From CAJBVW01 sp964457335 (GTDB lineage Bacteria; Myxococcota_A; UBA796; SXON01), in the NCBI GenBank assembly GCA_964457335.1, contig CAYWGD010000031.1, forward strand, positions 1-64,000: DNA of 64,000 nucleotides, written 5' to 3'. Position 1 is the stretch's first letter, and each line of letters opens with the position of its first letter. Made by a program: the position numbers and the translations under genes. Positions 24,804 to 35,275 of the stretch are shown piece by piece. The notes below the pieces were generated by a model. It worked only from the letters and a program-made list of their open reading frames with translations. It made no database searches and was not told the DNA's origin.

Positions 24804-27210
24804 GTGGCTGACGCGCGTGTTTGCGCCGGACACCGTGCTCCGGCGCGCGCTCGCGTTCGTGGTCACGTGCGTGGCGTGCGCCCTGCTCCTCACGGACTGC
24901 TCGGTCGACGTGGTCGAGCTCCGCGAGGGCGAGGTGGCCCCGCACGACGTCATCGCGCCGCTCGACTTCCCCTTCGTGAACGTCACGGCGACCGGGGAGC
25001 GCCAGCGCCTCGCGGAGGCCCAGGTCCCGCCGGTGTTCGACGCCGACCTGACGCTCTCGAAGCGCGTCGAGAACCGGGTGTCGCAGGCCTTCGACATGGC
25101 GCGGCGGCGGTGGGCCGCGTCCGTGGAGGAGACGGGGCGCGCGGGGGCCCCGCCGGCGGAGGAGATCCAGCGCATCTCCGCCGACTTCGCGGCGGCCGTC
25201 GAGCTCCCGGTGTCGGCGGCGGATCTCGAGGCGATCGCCGCCACGGGCTTCTCCCCGCGGCTGGAGGAGGTCACCGTCGAGCTCATCGGCGCGGCGATGC
25301 GCAGGAACGTCATCCAGGACCGCACCACGCTCCCGGATCCGCAGCGGCCGATCACCGTCGTGAACCAGTTCGGGGACCAGCGCGAGGAGACCACGCTCGA
25401 GGACTACAGCCTCATCCGCACGCCGGACGAGGCGCGCCAGGCCGTGACGTTGCACGTGCTCGAGCGCTACGCCGGGGACCCGGACTCGCGCGCCATCGGC
25501 GCCGCCGCGTCGCTCGCCCGCGCCGCCGTGCGCACGAACTTCGCGCCGAACATCGAGCTCACCGAGGAGCGCAAGGCCGCCGCGCGGGCCGCCGTCGGGC
25601 AGGTCGAGGTCGAGGTGCGCCGCGGCACGCGCGTGGTGGCCGCCGGGGACGTCGTGTCGGCCACCCAGGAGCAGATGCTCGACGCGATGCGGCGGGCGAA
25701 CGCGCAGGCGGGCGGCCTGGGTGGTTTCCTCGGCTGGTTCCTCTTCGTGTCGGCGCTGGTCGGCTCCACGCTGGCGTTCGCGCAGGCGACCATCCGCAAG
25801 TTCGCGTCCCGTACGCGCGACCGCGAGGCGCTGGGCTTCGCGCTCGTGCTCATCGTCGCGTTCAGCCGGCTGCTCTCGTCGACGAGCGCGCTCATCACGC
25901 TGCCGACGCCGTTCCACCCGGAGCTCCTCGCGCTGCTCGTCCCGGTGGCCGGCGGCGCGATGCTCGTGCGGGTGCTGGTCAACAGCGAGAGCGCGCTGAT
26001 CTGGGCGCTCGTCGCGTCGATCCTGTCGGGCGTCGCGATGGACGCCTCGCCGTTGTTGCTCGCCTGGTACGTCGTCACCGCGCTCGTCGCGACGATGGCG
26101 GTCGGCCCGGCCCGCGAGCGGCTCCAGGTCCTGCGCGCGGGCCTCTGGTGCGGGCTCGCCGGCGCGGCGTTCGTGCTCCTCCTCGGGCTGTTGCGCGGCC
26201 AGGACCCGACGGCCGAGGAGCCGCTCACGCTCACCTTCGCCGTGATGGCCGCCGTCACCGCGCTCGTCGCGGGGCTGCTGAACGCGGTGCTCGCCCTCGG
26301 CATCGTGCCCGCGTTCGAGCTCTTCGGCTTCGTGACGGACTACAAGCTGCTCGAGCTCGCGAGCCTCAACCACCCGCTGCTGCGCCAGCTGATGCTGCGC
26401 GCGCCGGGCACGTACCACCACAGCGTCATCGTGGGCACCTTGAGCGAGGCCGCCTGCGAGACCATCGGCGCCAACGCGCTCCTCGCGCGCGTGGCCTGCT
26501 ACTTCCACGACATCGGGAAGGGGCTCAAGCCGCAGTACTTCATCGAGAACCAGCGCGACACCGGCAACCGCCACGACCGGCTCTCCCCGGAGGCGTCCGC
26601 GGCGGTGATCATCAACCACGTCCGCGAAGGCGGCGTGCTCGCGCTCCAGCACAAGCTCCCGCGGCCCATCGTCGACAACATCTACATGCACCACGGGACG
26701 GGGATCATCCAGTACTTCTTCGCGCGCGCGAAGGAGGTCGCCGGCCCCGGCGAGGTGGTGGACGAGCGCCTGTTCCGCTACCCCGGGCCCAAGCCGGACA
26801 GCCGCGAGGCGGGCGTCATCATGCTCGCCGACAAGGTCGAGGCGGCCTGCCGCACGATCAAGGAGCCGAACGAGGAGCGCATCCGCGCGATGATCCAGCA
26901 GATCGTCAACAGCGTGATGACCGACGGCCAGTTCGAGAACTGCCCGCTCACGCTGCGCGAGCTCTACCAGATCGCCGACTCGTTCACGACGGTCCTGCTC
27001 GGCATCTACCACCACCGCATCGAGTACCCGGCCACCAAGGAGATCTCCTCCGGGAAGGGCCGTTTCGTGCCCGTGCCCAAGCAGGGCACGATCACGCTCG
27101 AGATCATGAACCCCCTGCGCGGGCCTCCGCCCTACGGGAGCGGCCCGCCGAGCGCGACGACCACCGCCGCCGACGAGGAGCCCACGGCCCGCCGCGTCGA
27201 CGAGAGCTGA
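24787..27210 (+). CDS. 7TM-HD phosphohydrolase, PgpH type
   Basis: An 807-residue membrane protein. An N-terminal membrane helix precedes a large extracytoplasmic domain (about 40-300), then a seven-helix membrane bundle (about 305-510) and a cytoplasmic HD domain (about 545-760). The HD domain has YHHSVIVGTLSEAA, CYFHDIGKG and metal-binding histidines through IINHVREG and YMHHGTG. In Firmicutes PgpH degrades cyclic di-AMP; the Gram-negative substrate is less clear. The start GTG 24787 lies within the end of phoH, with a GAGG ribosome site just upstream. ybeY follows directly. Confidence 0.93.
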   Translation: MAPTAEWLTRVFAPDTVLRRALAFVVTCVACALLLTDCSVDVVELREGEVAPHDVIAPLDFPFVNVTATGERQRLAEAQVPPVFDADLTLSKRVENRVSQAFDMARRRWAASVEETGRAGAPPAEEIQRISADFAAAVELPVSAADLEAIAATGFSPRLEEVTVELIGAAMRRNVIQDRTTLPDPQRPITVVNQFGDQREETTLEDYSLIRTPDEARQAVTLHVLERYAGDPDSRAIGAAASLARAAVRTNFAPNIELTEERKAAARAAVGQVEVEVRRGTRVVAAGDVVSATQEQMLDAMRRANAQAGGLGGFLGWFLFVSALVGSTLAFAQATIRKFASRTRDREALGFALVLIVAFSRLLSSTSALITLPTPFHPELLALLVPVAGGAMLVRVLVNSESALIWALVASILSGVAMDASPLLLAWYVVTALVATMAVGPARERLQVLRAGLWCGLAGAAFVLLLGLLRGQDPTAEEPLTLTFAVMAAVTALVAGLLNAVLALGIVPAFELFGFVTDYKLLELASLNHPLLRQLMLRAPGTYHHSVIVGTLSEAACETIGANALLARVACYFHDIGKGLKPQYFIENQRDTGNRHDRLSPEASAAVIINHVREGGVLALQHKLPRPIVDNIYMHHGTGIIQYFFARAKEVAGPGEVVDERLFRYPGPKPDSREAGVIMLADKVEAACRTIKEPNEERIRAMIQQIVNSVMTDGQFENCPLTLRELYQIADSFTTVLLGIYHHRIEYPATKEISSGKGRFVPVPKQGTITLEIMNPLRGPPPYGSGPPSATTTAADEEPTARRVDES

Positions 27211-27684
27211 ATGCCGGTCACCGTCTCCAAGGAAGGGGTGAAGCACCCCACCCGCGCCGTCGCCGCCGACGCGCGCACGCTGCTCAAGCACCTCGGCCTG
27301 CCCAGGGCCGAGCTCTCGATCGTGCTCTGCGACGACGAGTTCATCCGCGCGCTGAACGCGCAGTGGCGACAGAAGGACGAGCCGACCGACGTGCTCTCCT
27401 TCGCGATGGGGGAGGGGGAGGACGCGGGCCTCACCCCCGATCTGCTCGGTGACATCGTGATCTCCGTCGAGACCGCCGCCCGCCAGGGCGCCGCGCTCGG
27501 GCTCTCGCTCGACGAGGAGATGCGCGTGCTCCTGGTGCACGGCCTGCTGCACCTGCTCGGCCACGACCACATCGAGCCGGAGGACGCCGCGGAGATGCGG
27601 GCGAAGGAGGCCGAGCTCCTCGGGGTGCTCGGCGCCGCGCACACGGGGCTGATCCACCGTGCGGTGGAGCCTACGGCGGGATAA
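27211..27684 (+). CDS. ybeY: endoribonuclease YbeY
   Basis: A 157-residue single-strand endoribonuclease needed for 16S rRNA 3'-end maturation and ribosome quality control. The zinc-binding signature HGLLHLLGHDH is intact, and PTDVLSFAMGEGE and DLLGDIVISVETA match the family core. The ATG directly follows the stop of the 7TM-HD gene. The phoH-pgpH-ybeY order is the common conserved cluster. Its TAA is followed by a GC-rich hairpin repeat that separates it from prfB. Confidence 0.96.
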   Translation: MPVTVSKEGVKHPTRAVAADARTLLKHLGLPRAELSIVLCDDEFIRALNAQWRQKDEPTDVLSFAMGEGEDAGLTPDLLGDIVISVETAARQGAALGLSLDEEMRVLLVHGLLHLLGHDHIEPEDAAEMRAKEAELLGVLGAAHTGLIHRAVEPTAG

Positions 27685-27687
27685 TTC

Positions 27688-27724
27688 GGGGGGCGTTGCG
27701 GGGGGCCCGCCCCCCGCCCCAAGG
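27688..27724 (+). repeat. GC-rich dispersed hairpin element, copy A
   Basis: A 37-bp element of the form six G, CGTTGC, G-run, CCCG, C-run, GCCCC AAG; the G and C runs form a strong hairpin. It fills most of the gap between ybeY and prfB. Closely similar copies are at 49417-49452 (same orientation) and 46972-47014 (inverted, inside a coding sequence). It lacks a T-tail, so it is not a standard terminator. Confidence 0.7.
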
Positions 27725-27731
27725 AAAACCG

Positions 27732-28869
27732 ATGTCGTCCGTCGTGGATCTGCCGTCCCTCGCAACCTCGCTCCGTGAGCGCCTCGGTGCGCTCCGGGGG
27801 CATCTTTGACGTAGACGGAAAGCAGGAGCGCATCGACGACCTCGACCGTCAGTCCGGCATCCCGGAGTTCTGGAACGACGCGCCGCGCGCGCGCGAGCTC
27901 CTGAAGCAGAAGACCCAGCTCGAGAAGGCCGTGCGGCTGTTCAAGGAGGCGTGGACGCGCCTCGAGGACGCCGAGACGCTGCTCCAGCTCGCCGACGAGG
28001 CGGGCGACCCGTCCCTCGCGGAGGAGGCCGGGGTCACGCTGGAGCGCCTCGAGGGGGAGCTCCGCGCGATGGAGGTCCGGCGGATGCTCGGCGAGGAGGG
28101 CGACGAGGCCTCCGCCGTGCTCGAGATCAACGCCGGCGCCGGCGGGACCGACGCGGCCGACTGGGCCGACATGCTCAAGCGGATGTACCTCCGCTGGGCC
28201 GACCGCATGGGCTTCAAGGCGAAGGTCATCGACGAGAGCTACCACGAGCAGGCCGGCATCCGGTCGTGCGCCATCGAGATCGACGGGGAGTACGCCTACG
28301 GCTACCTCAAGGGCGAGATCGGCGTGCACCGCCTCGTGCGCATCAGCCCCTTCGACGCGAACGCGCGCCGGCAGACGGCCTTCGCGAGCGTGTCGGCCTA
28401 CCCGGACATCGACGACGACATCGTCATCGACATCCAGGAGAAGGACCTCCGCATCGACACCTTCCGCTCCGGCGGCCCGGGCGGGCAGAGCGTCAACACG
28501 ACCGACTCGGCCGTGCGCATCGTGCACATCCCGACCGGGATCGTGGTGCAGTGCCAGAACGAGAAGTCGCAGCTGAAGAACCGCTCGACCGCCATGAAGA
28601 TGCTGCGGAACAAGCTCTACCAGCTCGAGCTCGAGAAGCGGCAGGCCGAGCGCGACGCGGTCAACGCGACGAAGAAGAAGATCGAGTGGGGTAGCCAGAT
28701 CCGCAGCTACGTGCTTCAACCCTACCGAATGGTGAAGGACACGCGCACCGGCATGGAGACGGGCGACACCGACGCCTTCCTCGACGGGCGTATCCTCCCG
28801 TTCATGGAAGCGTACCTCGCGGGGCGGGCCAACGGCACGCTCGGCGAGGGCGGTGGAGGCGACGAGTGA
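27732..28869 (+). CDS. prfB: peptide chain release factor 2 (programmed +1 frameshift)
   Basis: RF2, which recognises UGA and UAA. The gene is in two frames: ATG 27732 opens 25 codons ending CTT TGA at 27804-27809. A +1 shift then continues with GAC at 27808 to the stop at 28869, giving about 378 residues. The body has the catalytic GGQ (SGGPGGQSVNTTDSAVR) and the RF2 recognition segment SPFDANARR. Frameshifting at the in-frame UGA lets RF2 level control its own synthesis. The stop overlaps the next gene (GTGA). Confidence 0.96.
27794..27810 (+). promoter_or_regulatory. prfB +1 programmed frameshift site
   Basis: The stretch CCGGGGGCATCTTTGAC matches the E. coli site (AGGGGG-TATC-TTTGAC) apart from its first base and one base after the G run. 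It has an internal Shine-Dalgarno-like G-run, the slippery CTT codon, an in-frame TGA (27807-27809) and C as the following base. Slow decoding of UGA when RF2 is scarce promotes slippage into +1. Confidence 0.93.
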
Positions 28870-29504
28870 TCCTGGCGCTCCTGATGGCGTGTGCCGGTGA
28901 GAAGGACGGCGAGGACGAGCTCTCCGGCGTGGCGGGCACGGTCTCGGCCGAGCGCGTCGGCGCGACGACGGAGACGGTCACCGCCACCGTCGAGACGATG
29001 CAGGCGTTCGGCGTGAACACGAACGGCGTCGTCGCGGTGCTCCTCTCGCCGAACGCGGACGCGACCTGTGCGGACGCCGCGACGTACCTGGAGGGCCCGG
29101 GCGACGACTGGAGCCCCGAGGTCATCACCGGCGTCGGGACCTGCAGCGTGTACGTCCGCGCGAACTACGACGGCGGGCCGCTCGAGACCGGCGACGCGAC
29201 CGTGGCGACCGTCTCCCTGAACTGCGCGATGGGCGAGGGGGAGTGGGTCCACGAGGAGCGCGACGAGGGCGACATCGGCTACTACTACGAAGGCGCCTGG
29301 TGGATCGGCTCCCCCGACGGCTTCGAGTTGACGATCGACGGCGGCGACGGCGAGGACTTCGCGGTCTCGCTGGCGATGGAGCAGTACAACGGGAGCTTCA
29401 CCTACGACGTGGAGTACCCGGACCCCGACCCGGCGAGCGGCGCGGTGTCGGGGGAGGCCACGGCCACCTGGTGCGCGGACATGGGGCCCGCGCTGGCGCG
29501 GTGA
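28866..29504 (+). CDS. putative lipoprotein upstream of DUF692 gene
   Basis: A 212-residue protein starting with GTG 28866, overlapping the prfB stop. The N-terminus (MILALLMAC) is an extremely short lipoprotein signal. The mature part is acidic and beta-rich, with cysteines near residues 68, 93, 119 and 204, the last close to the C-terminus (TWCADMG). I do not recognise the family. It is coupled at its 3' end (GTGA) to the DUF692 gene, which raises the possibility that it is a substrate or co-factor of that enzyme, but nothing in the sequence proves this. Confidence 0.7.
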   Translation: MILALLMACAGEKDGEDELSGVAGTVSAERVGATTETVTATVETMQAFGVNTNGVVAVLLSPNADATCADAATYLEGPGDDWSPEVITGVGTCSVYVRANYDGGPLETGDATVATVSLNCAMGEGEWVHEERDEGDIGYYYEGAWWIGSPDGFELTIDGGDGEDFAVSLAMEQYNGSFTYDVEYPDPDPASGAVSGEATATWCADMGPALAR

Positions 29505-30367
29505 GCTTCCTCGACCGCGTCGCGTCGCTTCCGAAGCTCGGGATCGGCGTGTCCACCGAGTACGGGGCGGGCGACGCGCCCGGCGCGCTCGATCCGGCCC
29601 GGCTCCGCGCGCGCAACCCGCGCTGGGGCGGCTTCCTGGAGGTGGGCGTCGAGCTCGCCAAGGGGCTCGACCGCGACGCCACGCGCTGGGCCGCGTCGGG
29701 CTGGCCGACGACCTACCACTTCCTCGACGTGAACCTGGACGAGCCCGAGGACCTCGACGCCGCCTGGCTCGACGGGGTGCGGCGCACGATCGCGGCGCTG
29801 CGGCCGGCCTGGCTCTGCGGGGACGCCGGGCTCTGGCACTTCGGCCCGCGTGACCGCGGCCACATGCTGCTGCTGCCGCCGATCCTCACCGAGGCGAGCG
29901 CGCGGCAGGTGGCGGCGGGGATCCGGGTCCTGCGGGAGGCGACGGGGCTCGAGGTGTTGCCCGAGAACCCGCCGGGCGTGGCCTTCATCGGGGATCTTCC
30001 GCTCCTCGACTACTTCGCGCGGCTGGCGGACTACGCCGACACCGGGCTCCTGCTCGACCTCGCCCACCTCGCCATCTACCAGCACCTCCAGGGGCGCGAC
30101 GTGCTCGACGGCATCGACGCCTTCCCGGCCGAGCGGGTCGTGGAGGTGCACGTGGCCGGCGGGGTGGAGCGGGTGACGCGCGGCTTCGCCTACATCGAGG
30201 ACGCGCACGGCACCGCCGTGCGGCCCGAGGTCTGGAGGCTCCTGGACGCGCTCCTGCCGCGGATGACCAACCTGAAGGCGGTCGTGTTGGAGTGCGAGCG
30301 GAACACGCTCGACGAGGTGGCGCCGATGTTCACCGAGCTGGAGCGTCGGCTCGGGGGCTGGGCGTGA
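29501..30367 (+). CDS. DUF692/MNIO-family protein (multinuclear iron oxygenase type)
   Basis: A 288-residue TIM-barrel protein of the DUF692 family, whose studied members (MbnB, TglH, bufferin enzymes) modify cysteines in peptides using two or three iron ions. Likely metal ligands are in GGFLEVGVEL (Glu), TTYHFLDV (His), VLPENPP (Glu), LLLDLAHL (Asp/His), VVEVHVAGG (His), DAHGTAVRPEVW (Asp/His) and VVLECERN (Glu). It starts with GTG overlapping the previous stop and ends in a GTGA overlap with its partner gene. No short Cys-rich precursor peptide is visible next to it. Confidence 0.85.
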   Translation: MSFLDRVASLPKLGIGVSTEYGAGDAPGALDPARLRARNPRWGGFLEVGVELAKGLDRDATRWAASGWPTTYHFLDVNLDEPEDLDAAWLDGVRRTIAALRPAWLCGDAGLWHFGPRDRGHMLLLPPILTEASARQVAAGIRVLREATGLEVLPENPPGVAFIGDLPLLDYFARLADYADTGLLLDLAHLAIYQHLQGRDVLDGIDAFPAERVVEVHVAGGVERVTRGFAYIEDAHGTAVRPEVWRLLDALLPRMTNLKAVVLECERNTLDEVAPMFTELERRLGGWA

Positions 30368-31119
30368 CACCCCAGGCGCTCCAGCGCTTCGTCGTCCGCA
30401 TGTACTGGGACCCCGCGCTGGTCGAGCGCGTCTACGCGGGCGCGCCCGTGCCCGGCCTCGACGCGGAGGGGAGGGGGCTGCTCACCCGCGTGGACCGCCG
30501 GGCCTGGGACACCGACCCCTACCGCCGCGCGCGGACGCTCCAGCCGCTGATCGAGGAGCACCCATGCTCCGTGGCGGAGGTCGGCGTGGCGGGGCTCGAG
30601 GCGTTCGTCGGGGCGCCCGCGTTCCACGACGCGATCATGGCGCGGGGCGCGCTCGCGTTGGCGTTCGGGGCGTGGATCGCCCCGCGGGCGGGCCCGGTGG
30701 CGCGCATCGAGCGCGCGTTCGCGGCGTTGCGTCGCCAGCGCGCGACGCCCGCGGTCGCTCGCGGCGAGCTGGTCCGGGCGGGCGGGGTGTGCCCGATCGA
30801 GGTCCCGGCGGGCACGCTCGCGCGGTGGGAGGCCACGTCGCACGCGCTCGCGCCGGAGCCGCTGCCCCGGCTCCTGGCCGGCTACCGCGCGCCCCCGGCG
30901 CCGCCTGCGCGCGGGAAGGAGCACCTGCTCGTGCAGATCGCCGAGGTGGAGTGCGTGGTGCCGGGCTCCGACGGCGTGCACGCGCTGCTCGTGGCGGCGG
31001 CCCGGCCGGTCGCCCGCCGGGACCTCCGGCGCGTCGCGACGAAGCTGGGCGCCACTGGGCCGGAAACCGAAGAGATCCTCGACGGGCTCCTCGCCGACGG
31101 GCTCCTCGTCGCCGGCTGA
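30364..31119 (+). CDS. probable DUF692 partner protein
   Basis: A 251-residue protein whose GTG start overlaps the DUF692 stop. Residues 1-105 are helical (LQRFVVRMYWDPALVERVYAG..., FHDAIMARGALALAFGAWI). The C-terminal part ends in a winged-helix-like segment (RDLRRVATKLGATGPETEEILDGLLADGLLV). DUF692 enzymes normally need an adjacent partner that binds the peptide substrate (MbnC, TglI, DUF2063); position, coupling and size fit that role here. I infer this from context, not from a recognised domain. Confidence 0.7.
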   Translation: MTPQALQRFVVRMYWDPALVERVYAGAPVPGLDAEGRGLLTRVDRRAWDTDPYRRARTLQPLIEEHPCSVAEVGVAGLEAFVGAPAFHDAIMARGALALAFGAWIAPRAGPVARIERAFAALRRQRATPAVARGELVRAGGVCPIEVPAGTLARWEATSHALAPEPLPRLLAGYRAPPAPPARGKEHLLVQIAEVECVVPGSDGVHALLVAAARPVARRDLRRVATKLGATGPETEEILDGLLADGLLVAG

Positions 31120-31192
31120 CTCGCGACGGCGGGCGATCCGCGCGGGTCGACCGGGGCGCGGCTACCTTGGCGGGAGCACCGCCGGAGACCCC

Positions 31193-31729
31193 ATGCGCCT
31201 CGCCCTCGCCGCCCTCGCCCTGAACGGGTGCGACATCCTCGGGGGCTCCGGCGATATCGGCGTCGACACCGGGATCGGCTTCGCGAACTGTGGGGATCAG
31301 TCCTTCTCCCCGCTGGACGAGGGCTTCGAGGTCCACCTCACGCCCGACGGCTGCCGGTGGATGGTCACGGCCGCGGACCGCTCCGGCTACATCGCCCTCT
31401 CGCTGGACGTGCCGGCGTTCGCCGAGCTGTTCGAGGGGGAGTCGGTCTCGACCACCTACACGCTCCCCGACGACGTCGTCCGGCTCGAAGTCGCCGTGGG
31501 CTGCGGGGTGGACGAGGGCACGTGCGAGGCCAGTACCATCCAGTCCGAGGTGACGCGCACCTACACGGCCACCGCGGGCACGGTCGTGGTCGAGGGGTCC
31601 CCGGACGGCGACGGGGGTGTCGTCGACGTGACGCTCACCGACGTCGAGCTCGAGAGCAACGAGGGCGACACCGTCTCGCTCACGGTGACCTGGACCGACG
31701 TCGAGCTCTACCCGGCGCCCACGGACTGA
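31193..31729 (+). CDS. putative lipoprotein, unknown function
   Basis: A 178-residue protein with a short signal and lipobox-like LALNGC (Cys13). The mature part is acidic and rich in Asp, Thr and Val, probably all beta, with extra cysteines in FANCGDQ, DGCRW, VGCGVDEGTCE. I do not recognise the family. It follows the DUF692 partner gene by about 70 bp on the same strand and may belong to the same unit. Confidence 0.7.
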   Translation: MRLALAALALNGCDILGGSGDIGVDTGIGFANCGDQSFSPLDEGFEVHLTPDGCRWMVTAADRSGYIALSLDVPAFAELFEGESVSTTYTLPDDVVRLEVAVGCGVDEGTCEASTIQSEVTRTYTATAGTVVVEGSPDGDGGVVDVTLTDVELESNEGDTVSLTVTWTDVELYPAPTD

Positions 31730-31787
31730 CCCGGGGCACGCGTCGGGCGCGGCGCCCGGCGGAAGGCCGCGTTAGTCGGCGCCGGCC

Positions 31788-33263
<1,476 letters not shown>

Positions 33264-33266
33264 CGC

Positions 33267-35012
33267 TCACCAGTCGAGCGGAACCTCTTCTTCCGATCCG
33301 TCGGGGTTCCGCACGACGAGCGTGACCCCGGGCCCGTCCCAGTGGCCGAGCACCGCGCGGGCGAACGGCGCGCCGTCCTCGCCTACGGCCCCGGCGATGT
33401 CGAAGCCGCCGACGAGCACGCCGACGACCTGCTCGCCGGGCTCGAGCCCCGCTTCGTCCGCGGGGCCGCCCGGCGCCACGTCGCTCACGACGAGCGCGCC
33501 GTCCTCGTCCTGGAGCGCGAAGCCGTTCTCGTCGAGGGCGGTGGCGTCGCTCGTGACGATCTCCACGCCGCTCCTCGTCTCGCCGTCCCGCACCGTGACG
33601 GGCACGCGCTCCTGGGGGGAGAGCACGTGCGCCAGCGTCCAGCTGCCGGCCGGGAGGCCCTCCATGCGGAAGCTGCCGTCGTCGTCGGTGTCCCCGCCCA
33701 TCAGGGTCACGCGCTCCCCGTGCTCGCCGCGGCGCACCGCGATCACGGGGGCCCGGTTCAGCGGCGACCCCGTCACGCCGTCGATCACGACGCCCTCGAT
33801 CGTGCCGCCGCCGGGGAGCTCGACGGTGCCCACGTCGACGATGGCGTGGGGGCGCACCGCGCGCGGGACGAGGATGCGCTCGTGCCGCGTCGGGTCGTCG
33901 AGGGAGCGGGCCTGGAGCGCGAGCTCCCAGTCGCCGGGGACGAGCCCGTCCAGGCGGAAGCTGCCGTCCGCGTCGCAGTCGCCCCGCCGCCCCGCCACGA
34001 GGCCGCGCGGCAGGTCCTCGAGCGCGTCGGGCACCCGGACGCCCGTCACCAGGCACCAGTCGGGGGCCCGCCCACGGGACGAGACGCGCCCGACGATCGT
34101 GCCCGCGTCGCGGAAGTCGAGCCACGCCTCCTCGGCGTCGCCGTCCACGAGGACCGCGCGCCCGCCGCCGCGCACGGCCACGTCGGCGCTCCCCTCCGGG
34201 CAGGTGCACCGGGTCTCGCCCGTCTCGTCGTCGAAGTGGCAGCGGTCGCCGACCAGCATGTACGGCGTGGTGCACTGCATCGGGATGTCGCCGCACGCGT
34301 CGCCGGGGAGGCCGGCGCACCACACGCGGAGCTCGCGGCGGGGCACGAGCACGAAGTCGATCTGCAGGCCCTCGGGGCCCGGGGGCTCCTCGCTGTCGCC
34401 GAACGACCGGACGTCGGAGTCGTAGCCGAAGGCGGAGGCGGAGACGGCGTTCCGGCCGGGGTCCGCCCAGAGCTCGTAGGCGCCGTCGGCGTCGGTGGTG
34501 GTCTCGCCGATGCCGGAGGTGATCGTGGCGTCCGGGATCGGATGCCCGTCGGGGTCGGCGACGCGCCCGTGGAGCAGGAGCCCAAAGACCAGCACCACCT
34601 CGAACGTGTGCTCGCGCCCCTCCCACGCCGGGATCCACTCGTGCGCGGGGGCGTGGCCGGGCGCGAACACGCGCGCGAGGGCACCCTGGTCGCACGGTAC
34701 CGGCACCGTGGCGCGCCCGTCGGGATCGAGCGTCGGCGTGGCGGCCCACGGGACGGAGTAGGGCCCTTTCTCGTTCGCGAGCCGCACCTCCGCGTCGGGG
34801 AGGGGCCCGTCGGGGCCGCGCACGACCACCGTGAGCTCGCAGCCGTCCTCCGACGGCGCGACGGACCGGACGACGCGGGCCTCGCGGGGCCGGGTGCCCA
34901 GCTCCGGCGCGGCGCGTTCGGGCCGGAGCACGGCGAGCAGCCCGCCGACGAGCCCCGCGCACACCGCGGCGCCGACGAGGAGGAGGCCGAGGACGACGCG
35001 CAGCCGCTTCAT
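33267..35012 (-). CDS. exported carboxypeptidase-regulatory/PDZ protein
   Basis: A 581-residue protein with an N-terminal membrane anchor or signal (about 8-28). Several carboxypeptidase-regulatory-like beta-sandwich repeats follow (for example VADPDGHPIPDATITSG... and VIDGVTGSPLNRAPVIAV...). A Cys-containing insert (about 225-265, CAGLPGDACGD..., RCTCPEG) lies between them. The C-terminal PDZ-like domain (about 490-581) contains VVSDVAPGGPADEAGLEPGEQVVGV. Such proteins sit in the periplasm or on the outer membrane; the function is unknown. It is divergent from the lolC unit with a 259-bp gap. Confidence 0.85.
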   Translation of the reverse strand: MKRLRVVLGLLLVGAAVCAGLVGGLLAVLRPERAAPELGTRPREARVVRSVAPSEDGCELTVVVRGPDGPLPDAEVRLANEKGPYSVPWAATPTLDPDGRATVPVPCDQGALARVFAPGHAPAHEWIPAWEGREHTFEVVLVFGLLLHGRVADPDGHPIPDATITSGIGETTTDADGAYELWADPGRNAVSASAFGYDSDVRSFGDSEEPPGPEGLQIDFVLVPRRELRVWCAGLPGDACGDIPMQCTTPYMLVGDRCHFDDETGETRCTCPEGSADVAVRGGGRAVLVDGDAEEAWLDFRDAGTIVGRVSSRGRAPDWCLVTGVRVPDALEDLPRGLVAGRRGDCDADGSFRLDGLVPGDWELALQARSLDDPTRHERILVPRAVRPHAIVDVGTVELPGGGTIEGVVIDGVTGSPLNRAPVIAVRRGEHGERVTLMGGDTDDDGSFRMEGLPAGSWTLAHVLSPQERVPVTVRDGETRSGVEIVTSDATALDENGFALQDEDGALVVSDVAPGGPADEAGLEPGEQVVGVLVGGFDIAGAVGEDGAPFARAVLGHWDGPGVTLVVRNPDGSEEEVPLDW

Positions 35013-35179
35013 GGTCCCGCTCGACGTATTCCGACGTCCGAAGGGCCGAGCGGTTCCGCGGGGGTGGGGCTCCCGTGCGAGCCGCGGTCAACCCGAATCT
35101 TCACGATTCGCCACGCCGCGGCCGCGTCCCGGCCTCGTACCTCCCCCGCGCGCGCGGCACCGGTTAGTCCCCGCGCTTC

Positions 35180-35275
35180 ATGGCCGCCCCCGCCTCAGCC
35201 GCTCTCGACGTCGCCTCTCCGCTCGTGCCCGTCGCGCCCGCGCCCGGCCCTCGCCGCGCGGAGCGGGCCGCGTGA
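35180..35275 (+). CDS. possible 31-residue leader ORF before lolC
   Basis: An ATG-initiated 32-codon frame in the gap upstream of lolC; its TGA overlaps the lolC GTG start as GTGA, the same junction that links many real genes in this window. The peptide is Ala/Pro-rich with no recognisable domain. It could be a translated leader that couples into lolC, or a chance open frame in GC-rich DNA. Confidence 0.25.
   Translation: MAAPASAALDVASPLVPVAPAPGPRRAERAA

Noticed and set aside
27775..27809. prfB as a disrupted pseudogene
   Set aside because: The in-frame TGA sits exactly in the conserved +1 frameshift context and the downstream frame is intact, so this is normal RF2 regulation.
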